The translations under genes were made by a program, and so were the position numbers. Of a stretch of 64,000 nt of DNA, positions 52,384 to 61,448 are shown piece by piece (positions within the stretch are counted from its first letter, which is position 1; every line of letters starts with the position of its first letter). The stretch lies in assembly GCA_044227325.1 (NCBI GenBank), contig JBGAFI010000006.1:62001-126000 (forward strand). The letters run 5' to 3'. The notes below the pieces were generated by a model. That model saw only the letters and a list, made by a program, of their open reading frames with translations. It was not told where the DNA came from and did not search any database. Origin of the DNA: PFJX01 sp044227325. Its GTDB lineage: Bacteria; Pseudomonadota; Gammaproteobacteria; Burkholderiales; Thiobacillaceae.

Positions 52384-54828
52384 ATGGAAAGCGCCCACAG
52401 CCAGATTCCCCTGCATGCCCTCATCGTCGAGGATTCCGAGGACGACGCCCTCCTGCTGGTCGACCATCTCGAAGCGGCGGGTTTCCGGACCGATTGGAAA
52501 CGGGTGGACAACGAGCGGGATCTGAGCGCGGCCCTGAGCGCCAGCCCCTGGGAAATCGTCTTCTCCGACTACACCATGCCCCGTTTCCGGGGCGACCGGG
52601 CGCTGGAGATCATCCGCGGCCACGACGCCGTCCTGCCCTTCGTGTTCGTGTCCGGCACCATCGGCGAGGAGGCCGCCGTCGCCGCGATGCGCGCCGGCGC
52701 CCAGGATTACGTGATGAAGCACAACCTGGCGCGCCTGCCGCCCATCGTCCGGCGCGAACTGGAGGACGCCCGCGAGCGGCGCGAGCGGCAGCGGGCCGAA
52801 GTCGAGCTGCGCAAGCTTTCCCTGGCGGTGGAGTACACCGCCGACAGCATCTTCATCACCGGCCCGGACGGCCGCATCGAATACGTCAACCCCGCCTTCG
52901 AGCGGCTGTCCGGCTACAGCGCGCGGGAAGCGGTGGGCAAGACCCCGGCCCTGGTGAAATACGAGCGCAATTCGCCGGAATACTTCCAGCGCATGTGGGC
53001 AATCCTGCTGTCCGGCGAGGTGTTCCGCGACACGGTGGTGAACAAGCGCAAGGACGGCAGCCTGTTCTACGAGGAAAAGACCATCACGCCGCTGGCGGGC
53101 AAGAACGGCGGCATCTCCCATTTCGTCTCCACCGGCCGCGACGTGACGGAGCGGGTGCGCGCCGAGGAGGCGCGCGCCCGGCTCATCACCATCCTGGAGT
53201 CCACCACGGATTTCGTCGCCACCGCCGACGCCGAGGGCAGGCTGCTGTTCCTCAACCGGGCCGGCCGGCGCATGCTGGGTTTCGGCGACGAGCACAACAT
53301 CGAAGGCATGCATCTGACCGACTGCTATTCCGCCTGGGGCGCCCAGCACCTGCTGCGCGACACCCTGCCCACCGCCGCCCGGGACGGGGTCTGGGAAGGG
53401 GAGAACAGCCTGCGCGGCGACCCCAACGAGGACATCCCGATTTCCCAGGTGGTGCTGGCGCACCGGGGCGAGAACGGCGAACTCGCCTTCTATTCCACCA
53501 TCGCCCGCGACATCAGCGAGCGCAAGCGCTACGAAACCGAGCTGCGCCACCAGGCCACCCACGACAGCCTCACCGGCCTGCCCAACCGCACCCTGCTGGC
53601 GGACCGCCTGGATGCCGAGATCAGCCGCGCGAAGCGCCAGTCCGGCCAGTTCGCCCTGCTGTTCCTGGACCTGGACAACTTCAAGCGGGTCAACGACGGC
53701 CTCGGCCACGCGGCCGGCGACAGCATGCTGCGGGAAGTCGCTCATCGCCTGCAAGGCAGCCTGCGCCCCAACGACACCATCGCCCGCTACGGCGGCGACG
53801 AATTCGTGCTGCTGATCGGCGAAGTCGGCAGCCTGGAAAACGTACTGGCCGTCATCTGCAAGCTGCGCGCCTGCTTCGACGCGCCGATCCACGTCGGCGG
53901 CCAGGAACTCTACGCGGCCTTCAGCATCGGCATCGCCCTCTATCCCGGCGATGGGCGCGATGCCGGCGCCCTGCTGCGGAACGCCGATACCGCCATGTAC
54001 CGGGCGAAAACCCAGGGCCGCAACCTGTATCAGTTCTACGCGCCGAACATGAATGCCCACAGCCAGGAACTGCTGTCCCTGGAAACCGGCTTGCGCCAGG
54101 CCCTCAAGCGCGGCGAATTCGAGATCCACTACCAGCCCCAGTTGGCGCTGCGCGACGACCGCATCGTCGGCTGCGAGGCGCTGCTGCGCTGGCGCCGGCC
54201 CGGCGCGGACCGGTTGTCCCAGCCCGCCGAATTCATCCCCCTGCTGGAGGAGAGCGGCCTCATCCTGCCGGTGGGCGAATGGGTGCTGCGCAACGCCTGC
54301 GCCCAATGGCACGCCTTCCAGAACGCGGGCATGGCCACGCCCCGCATCGCCGTGAATCTGGCCGCGCGCCAGTTCTGCAATCCCGATCTGGTGGACATGG
54401 TGGCCAAGGTGCTGGAGGAGGAGCACATACGCCCCGGCGGCCTGGAACTGGAAATCACCGAATCCACCGTCATGCACGACCCGGTGGTGGCCGGCGATAT
54501 CCTGGCCGCCCTGGCCGCCCTGGGCGTGCGCCTGGCGGTGGACGACTTCGGTACCGGTTATTCCTCCCTGGCCTATCTGAAGCGCTTCCCCATCGATCTG
54601 CTCAAGATCGACGCGGCCTTCATCCGCGACCTGCCCCATGACGCCAACGACGCCGCCATCACCCAGGCCAGCATCTCCCTGGGCCACAGCCTGGGGCTGG
54701 AAGTCCTCGCGGAAGGCGTGGAAACCCGGGCGCAGCAGGATTTCCTGCGGACGGCGGGCTGCGATTTCGCCCAGGGCTTCCTACTGGGACGGCCCCTGGC
54801 GGCGGAACAGATGGTGCCGTTCACGTAG
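52384..54828 (+). CDS. REC-PAS-PAS-GGDEF-EAL c-di-GMP enzyme
   Basis: 814 residues. Receiver (about 10-130), two PAS domains (about 145-265 and 270-390), GGDEF (about 395-555, RYGGDEFV) and EAL (about 570-814). All key EAL positions look intact: CEALLRW, VNLAARQ, LEITES, DDFGTG, LKID, AEGVE, QGFLLG. Both synthesis and breakdown of c-di-GMP are possible. It is the output of the kinase/regulator pair in the same operon. Compare the 624-2687 protein, whose EAL site is altered. Confidence 0.94.
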   Translation: MESAHSQIPLHALIVEDSEDDALLLVDHLEAAGFRTDWKRVDNERDLSAALSASPWEIVFSDYTMPRFRGDRALEIIRGHDAVLPFVFVSGTIGEEAAVAAMRAGAQDYVMKHNLARLPPIVRRELEDARERRERQRAEVELRKLSLAVEYTADSIFITGPDGRIEYVNPAFERLSGYSAREAVGKTPALVKYERNSPEYFQRMWAILLSGEVFRDTVVNKRKDGSLFYEEKTITPLAGKNGGISHFVSTGRDVTERVRAEEARARLITILESTTDFVATADAEGRLLFLNRAGRRMLGFGDEHNIEGMHLTDCYSAWGAQHLLRDTLPTAARDGVWEGENSLRGDPNEDIPISQVVLAHRGENGELAFYSTIARDISERKRYETELRHQATHDSLTGLPNRTLLADRLDAEISRAKRQSGQFALLFLDLDNFKRVNDGLGHAAGDSMLREVAHRLQGSLRPNDTIARYGGDEFVLLIGEVGSLENVLAVICKLRACFDAPIHVGGQELYAAFSIGIALYPGDGRDAGALLRNADTAMYRAKTQGRNLYQFYAPNMNAHSQELLSLETGLRQALKRGEFEIHYQPQLALRDDRIVGCEALLRWRRPGADRLSQPAEFIPLLEESGLILPVGEWVLRNACAQWHAFQNAGMATPRIAVNLAARQFCNPDLVDMVAKVLEEEHIRPGGLELEITESTVMHDPVVAGDILAALAALGVRLAVDDFGTGYSSLAYLKRFPIDLLKIDAAFIRDLPHDANDAAITQASISLGHSLGLEVLAEGVETRAQQDFLRTAGCDFAQGFLLGRPLAAEQMVPFT

Positions 54829-55221
54829 CCTGGCCGGTTTTGACGAGCCCGCCGGTCCGCGTATCTCCCGCCTCCCGCATGCGGGAGGCTTAGGCGGGGT
54901 TGCGCCGGGCATGCTCGGCGCCGGCGAAGCCGGACGGCCGTGCCAAGCCGTCCGCGGGCGGGTTGGGGGGCAGCCTTGCTTTCCGAGTGGGTATTCAGGG
55001 GATTTGGCCGGGCGGCCCGCGGCCAAATCCATCCCCGCATTTTCATGCCAAGCCATTTCCGCCCTAGACGCCAACCCGCCCCGGCCGCGGCATCCGGCGC
55101 TTGTCACAAAGTTAAACAATATTTGAACTCCCCGTGAGGACTTCGTGACGCGACCTCGGCTTCAATGCCTCTGCCCGAGGCGCCCGCCCTGGCATCCATT
55201 CCCGTCACAGGAGGTCTTCCA
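54829..55221. other. Intergenic region with one palindrome
   Basis: About 390 bases without a credible gene. CCTCCCGCA-TGCGGGAGG at 54871-54888 belongs to the GC-rich palindrome family. An A/T-rich stretch at 55101-55125 could hold the promoter of the next gene. An AGGAGG ribosome site is at 55209-55214. Confidence 0.6.
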
Positions 55222-56046
55222 ATGAATACACGCCATCCCCGCCCCCATCTCCATCACGCTCCCCTCGCCCTGGCCGCCGTCCTGACCTTGGGCCTGACGG
55301 CCGGCGCCGACGCCGCCCAGGTACAGGTCAAGGTCAGTGTGGAAAATCTGGCGCCGACCAACAGCGTCACCGTCGCGCCCCTGCGCGTCGGCTTCCACAG
55401 CGGCGTCTACGATTCCTTCAATCTGGGCGAGAGCGCCGGCGCGGCGATCCAGCTCATCGCCGAGAGCGGTAGCGACGCGTTGTGGAATCCGGCTTTCATG
55501 GCCGCCGATCCCACCGCCGTGGTCGGTTCCGTGCTGCCCGGGCCGCTCACCCCCGGGGGGACCGCCTCCAGCACGTTCATGGTGGACACCAGCCAGAACC
55601 CGTTCTTCAGCTTCGCCGCCATGGTGGTGCCCAGCAACGATTTCTTCATCGGCAACGACAACCCCACGGCCTACCAACTGTTCGACGGGGCGGGGCATTT
55701 GCAGATCGCCAGCATCACCCTGAAAAGCCGGGATATCTGGGACGCCGGCTCGGAGATCCACGACCCGCTCAGCGCCGCTTTCGTGACCGTGGGCAACCCG
55801 GCGTTGCACGAGGACCAGAATTCCGTGGTGGCGCGCAACTTCGCCGAGTTCTTCGCCTTCAACGGCCTGGATACCGCCGCCGGCTACGCGTTCGACGCCC
55901 AGTTGGGCGCGAACACCGACGTCTACCGCATCTCCTTCGAGGTCACCCCGGTGCCCGAGCCGGAGACCTACGCGATGATGCTCGCCGGCCTGGGTCTGAT
56001 CGGCGTGGTCGCGCGCCGCCGCACCAGGACGCAGCGGATCGGCTGA
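55222..56046 (+). CDS. PEP-CTERM protein with spondin domain
   Basis: 274 residues. A signal peptide (about 1-34) precedes a Spond_N-like domain (VKVSVENLAPTNSVTVAPLR, GFHSGVYDSFNLGESA). The C-terminal sorting tail is VPEPETYAMMLAGLGLIGVV followed by RRR: PEP motif, transmembrane helix, arginine cluster. Processed by an exosortase (not in the window) and probably displayed in the envelope or exopolysaccharide. Confidence 0.93.
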   Translation: MNTRHPRPHLHHAPLALAAVLTLGLTAGADAAQVQVKVSVENLAPTNSVTVAPLRVGFHSGVYDSFNLGESAGAAIQLIAESGSDALWNPAFMAADPTAVVGSVLPGPLTPGGTASSTFMVDTSQNPFFSFAAMVVPSNDFFIGNDNPTAYQLFDGAGHLQIASITLKSRDIWDAGSEIHDPLSAAFVTVGNPALHEDQNSVVARNFAEFFAFNGLDTAAGYAFDAQLGANTDVYRISFEVTPVPEPETYAMMLAGLGLIGVVARRRTRTQRIG

Positions 56047-56078
56047 AGCGCCGGTTGTTCGAGCAGGCAGATTCTTTC

Positions 56079-56103
56079 ATGGCCCTTCGCGGGCCATTTT
56101 TTT
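56079..56103 (+). terminator. Rho-independent terminator
   Basis: Stem ATGGCCC with GGGCCAT, loop TTCGC, then seven T, 32 bases after the spondin-type gene. Confidence 0.88.
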
Positions 56104-56116
56104 GCCCGCGAGGGGC

Positions 56117-56668
56117 CTAGGACTGCGGGCGCGGCGCCGCCGGCGCCTCGCAGCCGCCGGCCTGGCCCAGACCCTTCAGGTACGAGCGACGCACGATGCC
56201 CGCCGCGATGGCGGCCGCGACCTCCTTCGCGTGCCGCTCGGCGCCGGTCAGCTTGCGCACCCAGGACCGGAACGGCATGACGCCTTCCGCCGCGCCACGC
56301 GCGACGCCCACCGCCGCGTCGCCGATGAACACCGCGCTTCGTTGCACCATGCCGGGATCGTCCGGGTTCGGCGGCGCATCCAGGTCCGCGCCCAGCACCG
56401 CGTCGAGGGCCTGGATCTCGGTCGCGAGCCCGGCGCAGCCCGGGGCGTCCGGCGGGGCGTAGGGCTTCTTCTGGGCGGTACGAAGAATCGCGGGAATCTT
56501 CACGCGGACCAGGTTGAGATCGTTCAGGGGCGTGGTGGCGATATCGGTGATCTGCGCTTCCGCTTTGTCCACCGAATCGGACGAATCGGCATCCGGCGCG
56601 CGCGTGGAGCGGGATGTCGCGCAGGCGGCCAGGAACAAGCAAAGAACCAGCGGAGGAAGGCACTTCAT
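56117..56668 (-). CDS. Predicted lipoprotein, unknown function
   Basis: 183 residues from ATG 56668. Signal peptide with lipobox LAAC (MKCLPPLVLCLFLAAC). The mature part is Ala/Asp-rich and helical with cysteines at GCAGLATEI and GGCEAP. A central conserved-looking block is LNLVRVKIPAILRTAQKKPY. Family not recognised. Converges on the spondin-type gene. Confidence 0.82.
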   Translation of the reverse strand: MKCLPPLVLCLFLAACATSRSTRAPDADSSDSVDKAEAQITDIATTPLNDLNLVRVKIPAILRTAQKKPYAPPDAPGCAGLATEIQALDAVLGADLDAPPNPDDPGMVQRSAVFIGDAAVGVARGAAEGVMPFRSWVRKLTGAERHAKEVAAAIAAGIVRRSYLKGLGQAGGCEAPAAPRPQS

Positions 56669-56817
56669 GAAACACAGGTTACAGGCGGCGCAAGGGGCGA
56701 TCAATCGAGGCGGGCGCGCCCGGCGCGATGCATGTCCCCATGCGCGCGCCTCGAAGCCTGGTTTAAACTCGATCCGTCCGTTCGGACATGCCCGTTAAAA
56801 ACAGTATTGGAGGTTCC

Positions 56818-57492
56818 ATGCGCCACCCGTTTCCTACCCGCCGTCTGCTCCCGCTCCTGCTGGTCCTGTGCGCCCCGGGCGCCTGGGCGAATGTCTCCGA
56901 AGGTTTCGACGCCGATGCGGCGGGCTGGAGCGCGGTTGACGTGCTCTTCGGCGCCTACACCGACGCCGGCAATCCCGTCGCGCTGGCATACCTGTCCGCC
57001 GGCGGCAGTCCGGGCGGCTACATCCAGGCCGCCGATCCCTCGGACCAGTCCTATTTCTTCCAGGCCTCCGCCGCCTTCCTGGGCGACCTCTCCGCCTACG
57101 CGGGGGGCAGCCTGTCCTTCGACACCTTCTATACCCCCCACGACAACGCCTGGCGCGGCGATCCGGACCTGATCCTGTCCAACGGCAGCACCACTCTGTT
57201 CTACCTGGGCGCCGCGAACCCGGGCGCCGACTGGACCCACGTGAACATCACCCTGGCCGCCGGCGCCGGCTGGACCGTGGGCGGCTTCAACGGCAACGCC
57301 GCGACCGCGGCGGATTTCGCCGCCGTGCTGCCCGCCGTCTCCCTGCTGCGCATCCGCGCCGAGTATTACCAGGGCGTGGCGGAAACCACCGGCCTGGACA
57401 ACGTGGTGTTGAGCGCGGTGCCGGAGCCGGGCGCCTGGGCGATGCTGCTGGGTGGGTTGTCGGTGCTGGGATGGCGCATGCGGCGGCGCTGA
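56818..57492 (+). CDS. PEP-CTERM protein with laminin B-like domain
   Basis: 224 residues from ATG 56818 (GGAGG upstream). Signal peptide to about residue 24, then a laminin-B/discoidin-like beta-sandwich (EGFDADAAGWSA, GYIQAADPSDQSYFFQAS, GGSLSFDTFYTP). Tail VPEPGAWAMLLGGLSVLGW plus RMRRR is the exosortase signal. Confidence 0.9.
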   Translation: MRHPFPTRRLLPLLLVLCAPGAWANVSEGFDADAAGWSAVDVLFGAYTDAGNPVALAYLSAGGSPGGYIQAADPSDQSYFFQASAAFLGDLSAYAGGSLSFDTFYTPHDNAWRGDPDLILSNGSTTLFYLGAANPGADWTHVNITLAAGAGWTVGGFNGNAATAADFAAVLPAVSLLRIRAEYYQGVAETTGLDNVVLSAVPEPGAWAMLLGGLSVLGWRMRRR

Positions 57493-57520
57493 ATCGCGCG
57501 GTTCGGCATCGGCTTTCTCT

Positions 57521-57544
57521 CCCTCCCCCGCTTGCGGGGGAGGG
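57521..57544. repeat. GC-rich extragenic palindrome
   Basis: CCCTCCCCCGC-TT-GCGGGGGAGGG, 28 bases after a PEP-CTERM gene; same family as 27817. Confidence 0.85.
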
Positions 57545-57615
57545 TTGGGGAGGGGCGGTTTTTGCCCGTGTCTGCTCGTGCCGGTCTGTCCGTCTAGCGC
57601 GGTTGGCCGGGGGGT

Positions 57616-57677
57616 GCCCGGCGGCAAGTCACTTTTCTTGCTCGGCCGAGAAAAGTGACCCAAAGTAGGCCGCCCCG
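57616..57677. repeat. Dispersed CACTTTTCTTG repeat, copy A (short)
   Basis: GCCCGGCGGCAAGTCACTTT...GAAAAGTGACC...GGCCGCCCCG: an inverted repeat (TCACTTTTC with GAAAAGTGA) around CGGCCG. Related copies lie at 58857, 60458 and, inverted, 62421. Confidence 0.85.
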
Positions 57678-57822
57678 GACAGGGCACCCGCGGACCCGCG
57701 CCCACGGGCCTTCTTCCGGGACGCCCGCGCCGGGCGCGGCTTTTTTTGATGTTCGTTCCAGCGCCTCCCGGGCATCAGGGTGCGCGATCAAACCCGGCAA
57801 TACCTGCTCAAGGAGACACGAC

Positions 57823-58668
57823 ATGAACCCGGTGCAACCCCTCGTCGCGACGCTGGCCCTCGCCCTGGCTTTCGCCAGCGCCCCCGCCACCGCCATCGAC
57901 TACGACGTCCACGCCGTCGCCAGCCAGAATCTGGTGGGCTCCCTCCACGACAGCCAGCCCGGCGTCCAGGCCAGCGCCCACTTCGGCAACGCCGCCGTGA
58001 TCACCACCCGCACCAGCGTCGACCTCGCCGCGACCCAGAGCACGGACCAGCAGCATCACAACGACGCCGACGGCTACCACTACACCACCTTCACCCTCTG
58101 GGACCTGGGCAGCGATTCCGCCCTGAGCCTCGCCAACGCCGAGGCCATCGACCTCCGCTTCAACTTCTCGGTGACCGGCGCCACCTGGCTGGACGACACC
58201 TTCCAGGATGGCGGCTACGGCGCCGGCCACGGCTACACCATGGCCTATTCCGCCAAGGCCTTTGCCGGTGCCGGCTATACTCAGGCCAGCGCCACCACGT
58301 TCCGCACGTGCGGCGGCGCATCCTGCGTCCAAAGCCCGGACCAGAGCATGGCCGGCGGCTTCGACTTCGATTTCTCCCTGGACTGGGACGGTTCCGGCCT
58401 GTTCAGCAACAGCGGCATCCTGTTCATGCAGTACCAGGCCAGTGCCGCCGGCGCCGCCTCGGCCGGCGGCATGCTGAAGCTGGAGTCCATCTGGCTCACC
58501 GCGGGGGATGTGCCGGCCGGCGGCCTGGCTTTGCGTCTGGACCAGACGGGTGGGTTTCTCAATGTCACGCCGGTGGTGGCGGTGCCGGAGCCGGAGAGTT
58601 ACGCCCTGTTCCTGGCGGGGCTGGGGGTGGTGGGGTTGCTTGCCCGGCGGCGCCGGGCCCGGGCGTGA
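57823..58668 (+). CDS. PEP-CTERM protein, unknown ectodomain
   Basis: 281 residues from ATG 57823 (AAGGAGA upstream). Signal peptide to about residue 25 (ATA), beta-rich Ser/Ala/Asp-rich ectodomain with one cysteine pair (TCGGASC), and the tail VPEPESYALFLAGLGVVGLL followed by RRRR. No ectodomain family recognised. Third exosortase substrate in 3.5 kb. Confidence 0.9.
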   Translation: MNPVQPLVATLALALAFASAPATAIDYDVHAVASQNLVGSLHDSQPGVQASAHFGNAAVITTRTSVDLAATQSTDQQHHNDADGYHYTTFTLWDLGSDSALSLANAEAIDLRFNFSVTGATWLDDTFQDGGYGAGHGYTMAYSAKAFAGAGYTQASATTFRTCGGASCVQSPDQSMAGGFDFDFSLDWDGSGLFSNSGILFMQYQASAAGAASAGGMLKLESIWLTAGDVPAGGLALRLDQTGGFLNVTPVVAVPEPESYALFLAGLGVVGLLARRRRARA

Positions 58669-58763
58669 GACTCGGGGCGTCGCCGGAGATGGCCCCGCGG
58701 CTGGTTGCTGATTTTCTTTGGGCAGGGAGCCCATTCCACTTCCGCTGAAGTTCTCGCGTCCTG

Positions 58764-58789
58764 CCCCTCCCCCGCAGGCGGGGGAGGGG
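58764..58789. repeat. GC-rich extragenic palindrome
   Basis: CCCCTCCCCCGC-AG-GCGGGGGAGGGG; same family as 27817 and 57521. Confidence 0.85.
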
Positions 58790-58856
58790 TTGGGGAGAGG
58801 GTGGTTGTGGCCTTGTCTGCCCTTTGTGGTTTGTTGAGCGCGGGAGGCCGGGAGTC

Positions 58857-58959
58857 GCCCGGCGGCGAGTCACTTTTCTTGCTCGGCCAAGAAAAGTAAC
58901 CAAAAGAAGGCCGCCCCGCTTCCGCCGAAAACCGGCTTGCCGGTTTCAGTGCAGGCTAA
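58857..58959 (+). repeat. Dispersed CACTTTTCTTG repeat, copy B (about 103 bp)
   Basis: Same core as copy A, extended through CCGCTTCCGCCGAAAACCGG to CAGTGCAGGCTAA. Nearly identical to copy C at 60458, in the same orientation; the two flank the DUF4424 gene. Confidence 0.87.
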
Positions 58960-58995
58960 TGCCCGCGCAGCGGGCGTTATGCCGGAGCTAAATCC

Positions 58996-59091
58996 CCGCG
59001 TCTCGCCCATTGCCACGGGCGGCTCGCAAACTCGCCCTGCGGGCTCAAACATCGCTCGCCGACTTCCCCCGTGGCAATGGGCGAGACGCGG
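58996..59091. repeat. Perfect 24-bp inverted repeat
   Basis: The arm at 58996-59019 (contains GTCTCGCCCATTGCCACGGG) is exactly complementary to 59068-59091, with a 48-base loop. It would form a very stable hairpin. No coding sequence or T-tract is attached. Confidence 0.9.
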
Positions 59092-59176
59092 CGGCGGCAG
59101 AGGGGGGCGAAGGCGGGGTTTCGGCGAGCATGCCTCGCCGCCGCCGGAGCCGGCCGTGGGAGGAATACATGCAGGT

Positions 59177-59255
59177 GTAGGGCGGATGAGCCGAAGGCGT
59201 TATCCGCCGGATGAAATGCGTTTGGCGGAAGGCGCTTCGCTTTTCCGCCAAACGC
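59177..59255. repeat. GTAGGGCGGAT-type extragenic repeat with two hairpins
   Basis: GGCGGATGAGCC...TTATCCGCC forms one hairpin; GCGTTTGGCGGAA (59218-59230) with TTCCGCCAAACGC (59243-59255) forms the second. It resembles a dispersed extragenic element I have seen in other betaproteobacterial genomes (recollection only). It ends 9 bases before the stop of the DUF4424 gene. Confidence 0.75.
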
Positions 59256-59263
59256 GGGCGGCA

Positions 59264-60355
59264 TCAATGCAGGGTTGGGACGCTATTGTCGCTCTCTTTC
59301 AATCGATACACGGCAGATCTGGCGTCGTTATCTCCCAACATCGGGTTGATGAACCGGACGCTGAGGTTATGACTAGGCACAAAATTGCTGATATGCGATT
59401 CCAATGTCAGGGCGTCGATCTTTTTGAAATTGCCAGGAAAGCAGAGAGAAATGATTTCCTCAGGGGCCGACTTGCGCAATCGCAGGGTGAAATCTCGGAT
59501 TGGCCCTTTCCATGTATTCGCGGTGGTGAGGATGTAATCCACTACGGTACCGGCCATGCCGTACATAACAGTCCGGCCTTCCCGTTTCAACAGCTCTTCC
59601 CTTTTCAGAGCTTGCCTGACCTTGGATAGGTATGCGTGGTCAGCACAGAATTGGGTTCTGAGGTTTTCTTCTTCATAGGCCGAGGGTGCCGCGTTGGCGC
59701 CTCCCGCTCGGAATGGAGTGTAGGTATGGGATACATGAACAGCCTTCCCTGTAGGAAATCTGACATCCCAGGAATAGGTGACGACAGCTTCCCATACGGG
59801 GTAGTCGGCTTCACCTGATGGCCCATCCGCAACCAATTTGAGCTTACGCAGCATGGCCATTTGTTTGTTGTTGATCGGTGTTGCCTTGATTTTTTCAGAC
59901 AAAAATGGGGATACGTCGTTACCAGGAAAAGCACCAGGAAAGTGAGCTATTTGCTCAGGTGTCAGCCCTACATGCCTAATCCTTTCGGTGACATCCTCTT
60001 TCTGATGCTTATTCGATCCGGCTATTGCGCGCAGATGAGTTACGAATGGACGCTCGACGCCGTCGATCACAACCTTGAACCCCCCCGGCTGTCCTGCCCA
60101 GACATTGGATGGCAGGATGGCTGAATAGGGGGGTAATGGAAAGACAACGGGCAGCGTGATGTCGCTGCTCCCTTCGTTGACGAATTCGTACTCGACTGAG
60201 ATCCGGTCAGCACTGATCTCCAGCATCTCCTTGCGCATGCTTATGTCATTTGTCTTGCTGAGTACCATAACCCCACCCAGTCCCATTTGACCGATGCCGT
60301 CATTGGCGCAGGAATGAAATGCAATTAAAGCGGTTAACCACAATACGGCTCGCAT
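59264..60355 (-). CDS. DUF4424-like exported protein
   Basis: 363 residues from ATG 60355 (ATGGAGG upstream). A signal peptide (MRAVLWLTALIAFHSCA) is followed by a mature start NDGIGQMGLGGVMVLSKTND and ISADRISVEYEFVNEGSSDI, as in DUF4424, a secreted beta-rich family of unknown function. Lower GC than the core genome. It lies between two direct copies (58857, 60458) of the same dispersed repeat, so it may have been acquired or moved as a unit. Confidence 0.8.
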   Translation of the reverse strand: MRAVLWLTALIAFHSCANDGIGQMGLGGVMVLSKTNDISMRKEMLEISADRISVEYEFVNEGSSDITLPVVFPLPPYSAILPSNVWAGQPGGFKVVIDGVERPFVTHLRAIAGSNKHQKEDVTERIRHVGLTPEQIAHFPGAFPGNDVSPFLSEKIKATPINNKQMAMLRKLKLVADGPSGEADYPVWEAVVTYSWDVRFPTGKAVHVSHTYTPFRAGGANAAPSAYEEENLRTQFCADHAYLSKVRQALKREELLKREGRTVMYGMAGTVVDYILTTANTWKGPIRDFTLRLRKSAPEEIISLCFPGNFKKIDALTLESHISNFVPSHNLSVRFINPMLGDNDARSAVYRLKESDNSVPTLH

Positions 60356-60457
60356 CTGATTGCCTCCATGATATTTATCGCATTGTTGAAAATAAATTAT
60401 TGATGGAATTTGCTTGGTTTTTCTGCCATGTAATGGTTCAGGATTGTAGGTTGGGGC

Positions 60458-60561
60458 CGCCCGGCGGCGAGTTACTTTTCTTGCTTGGCCTAGAAAAATA
60501 ACCAAAAGAAAGCCACCCCGCTTCCGCCGAAAACCGACTTGCCGGTTTCAGTGCAGGCTAA
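60458..60561 (+). repeat. Dispersed CACTTTTCTTG repeat, copy C (about 104 bp)
   Basis: Direct copy of 58857-58959 with scattered changes (GTTACTTTTC for GTCACTTTTC; CCACCCCG for CCGCCCCG), ending in the same GTGCAGGCTAA. Confidence 0.87.
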
Positions 60562-60641
60562 CAGGCTGGTGAGGGTAGATATATTGGTGGCTATATTGAT
60601 CTCTAGATTGTTAATTATTGATACAAGTATCGCATGGCAAC

Positions 60642-61058
60642 CTAGTGTTTGTTGCTTTTTGTTGCTCGTCGACAATCTATAGTGCCATTGTCGACCAGTT
60701 TCCCATTAATAAAAATTTCCCAAATATAAGTTTCTTGATCGCAGCCCGACCCCCATGCTTTTCTTCCAGTTTTGAGCTCTACAAAATCATCCGGAAACAC
60801 AACTTCATTGTAGGCATTGCCAGACTCCCCTTCGCTTCTCTCTGCAACAAAGGCAAGTTTCAGGATAGGTTGTTTAACCAAATATTTAGCCTTATATTTC
60901 TGCTCGACCATTAGCTTGTCTTGAATTCCCAGATGAAATTGAAAACTGGCTGACGTGAGCCATACCGGTTTTGCTTCATCTGCCAAGAGAGGAAATGATG
61001 GTAAGCCACAGTAAATAATAGCGGCGCCTGCTAATGCAATTTTGCTTGGTCTCATCAT
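60642..61058 (-). CDS. Exported hypothetical protein
   Basis: 138 residues. Signal peptide (MMRPSKIALAGAAIIYCGLP...LLA) and a mature beta-rich domain with one cysteine pair (SGCDQET, TIDCRR). Family not recognised; GNAYNEVVFPDDFVELKTGR and TYIWEIFINGKLVDNGTIDC look like a small beta-sandwich. Low GC. Confidence 0.7.
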   Translation of the reverse strand: MMRPSKIALAGAAIIYCGLPSFPLLADEAKPVWLTSASFQFHLGIQDKLMVEQKYKAKYLVKQPILKLAFVAERSEGESGNAYNEVVFPDDFVELKTGRKAWGSGCDQETYIWEIFINGKLVDNGTIDCRRATKSNKH

Positions 61059-61448
61059 GTTTCGCTATGAAATTGAGGTTTGAATTTTATTCTTGATCAA
61101 TTTATCGCAGATAATGGGAATTGCCAATACCTGCACGTAACCTTATGGATAAGGGATATGCGGAACTGCTCGGGCTTATTTCGCTTCTTTTCTATAAAAA
61201 TCTGCCCCAAGAACAACACAAGCAGCAGATGCTATTTTTGCAACTACGGAATCTGTCCAAATGCCAACAATAACAAAGCTAAGAAATGCCAATGTTGCAG
61301 ATGGCGGAATATATATCGACCTGCTGTTCGTGCTATATTGGTCTGTTTTGGCAGGTTATTGAAAAGGGGGTGTAGAGAGTAGGTAGATGTAATCCGCCGA
61401 ATGGAGATATGCGGCGTAATGCTCTCAGGTTATTGCGCTCTACGCGAA
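61059..61448. other. Low-GC intergenic region, no supported gene
   Basis: 390 bases. A plus-strand frame with clustered cysteines exists (61080-61382) but lacks a ribosome-binding site and a coherent N-terminus. It may be the remains of a zinc-ribbon gene. No hairpin terminator seen. Confidence 0.45.

Noticed and set aside
55101..55130. Sigma-70 or sigma-54 promoter for the first PEP-CTERM gene
   Set aside because: TTGTCA is present, but no -10 at a suitable distance and no GG/GC pair with sigma-54 spacing was found.
61080..61382. Cysteine-rich plus-strand frame
   Set aside because: No ribosome-binding site, an incoherent N-terminus and no convincing regular CxxC spacing. It may be a relic, but I cannot support a gene.
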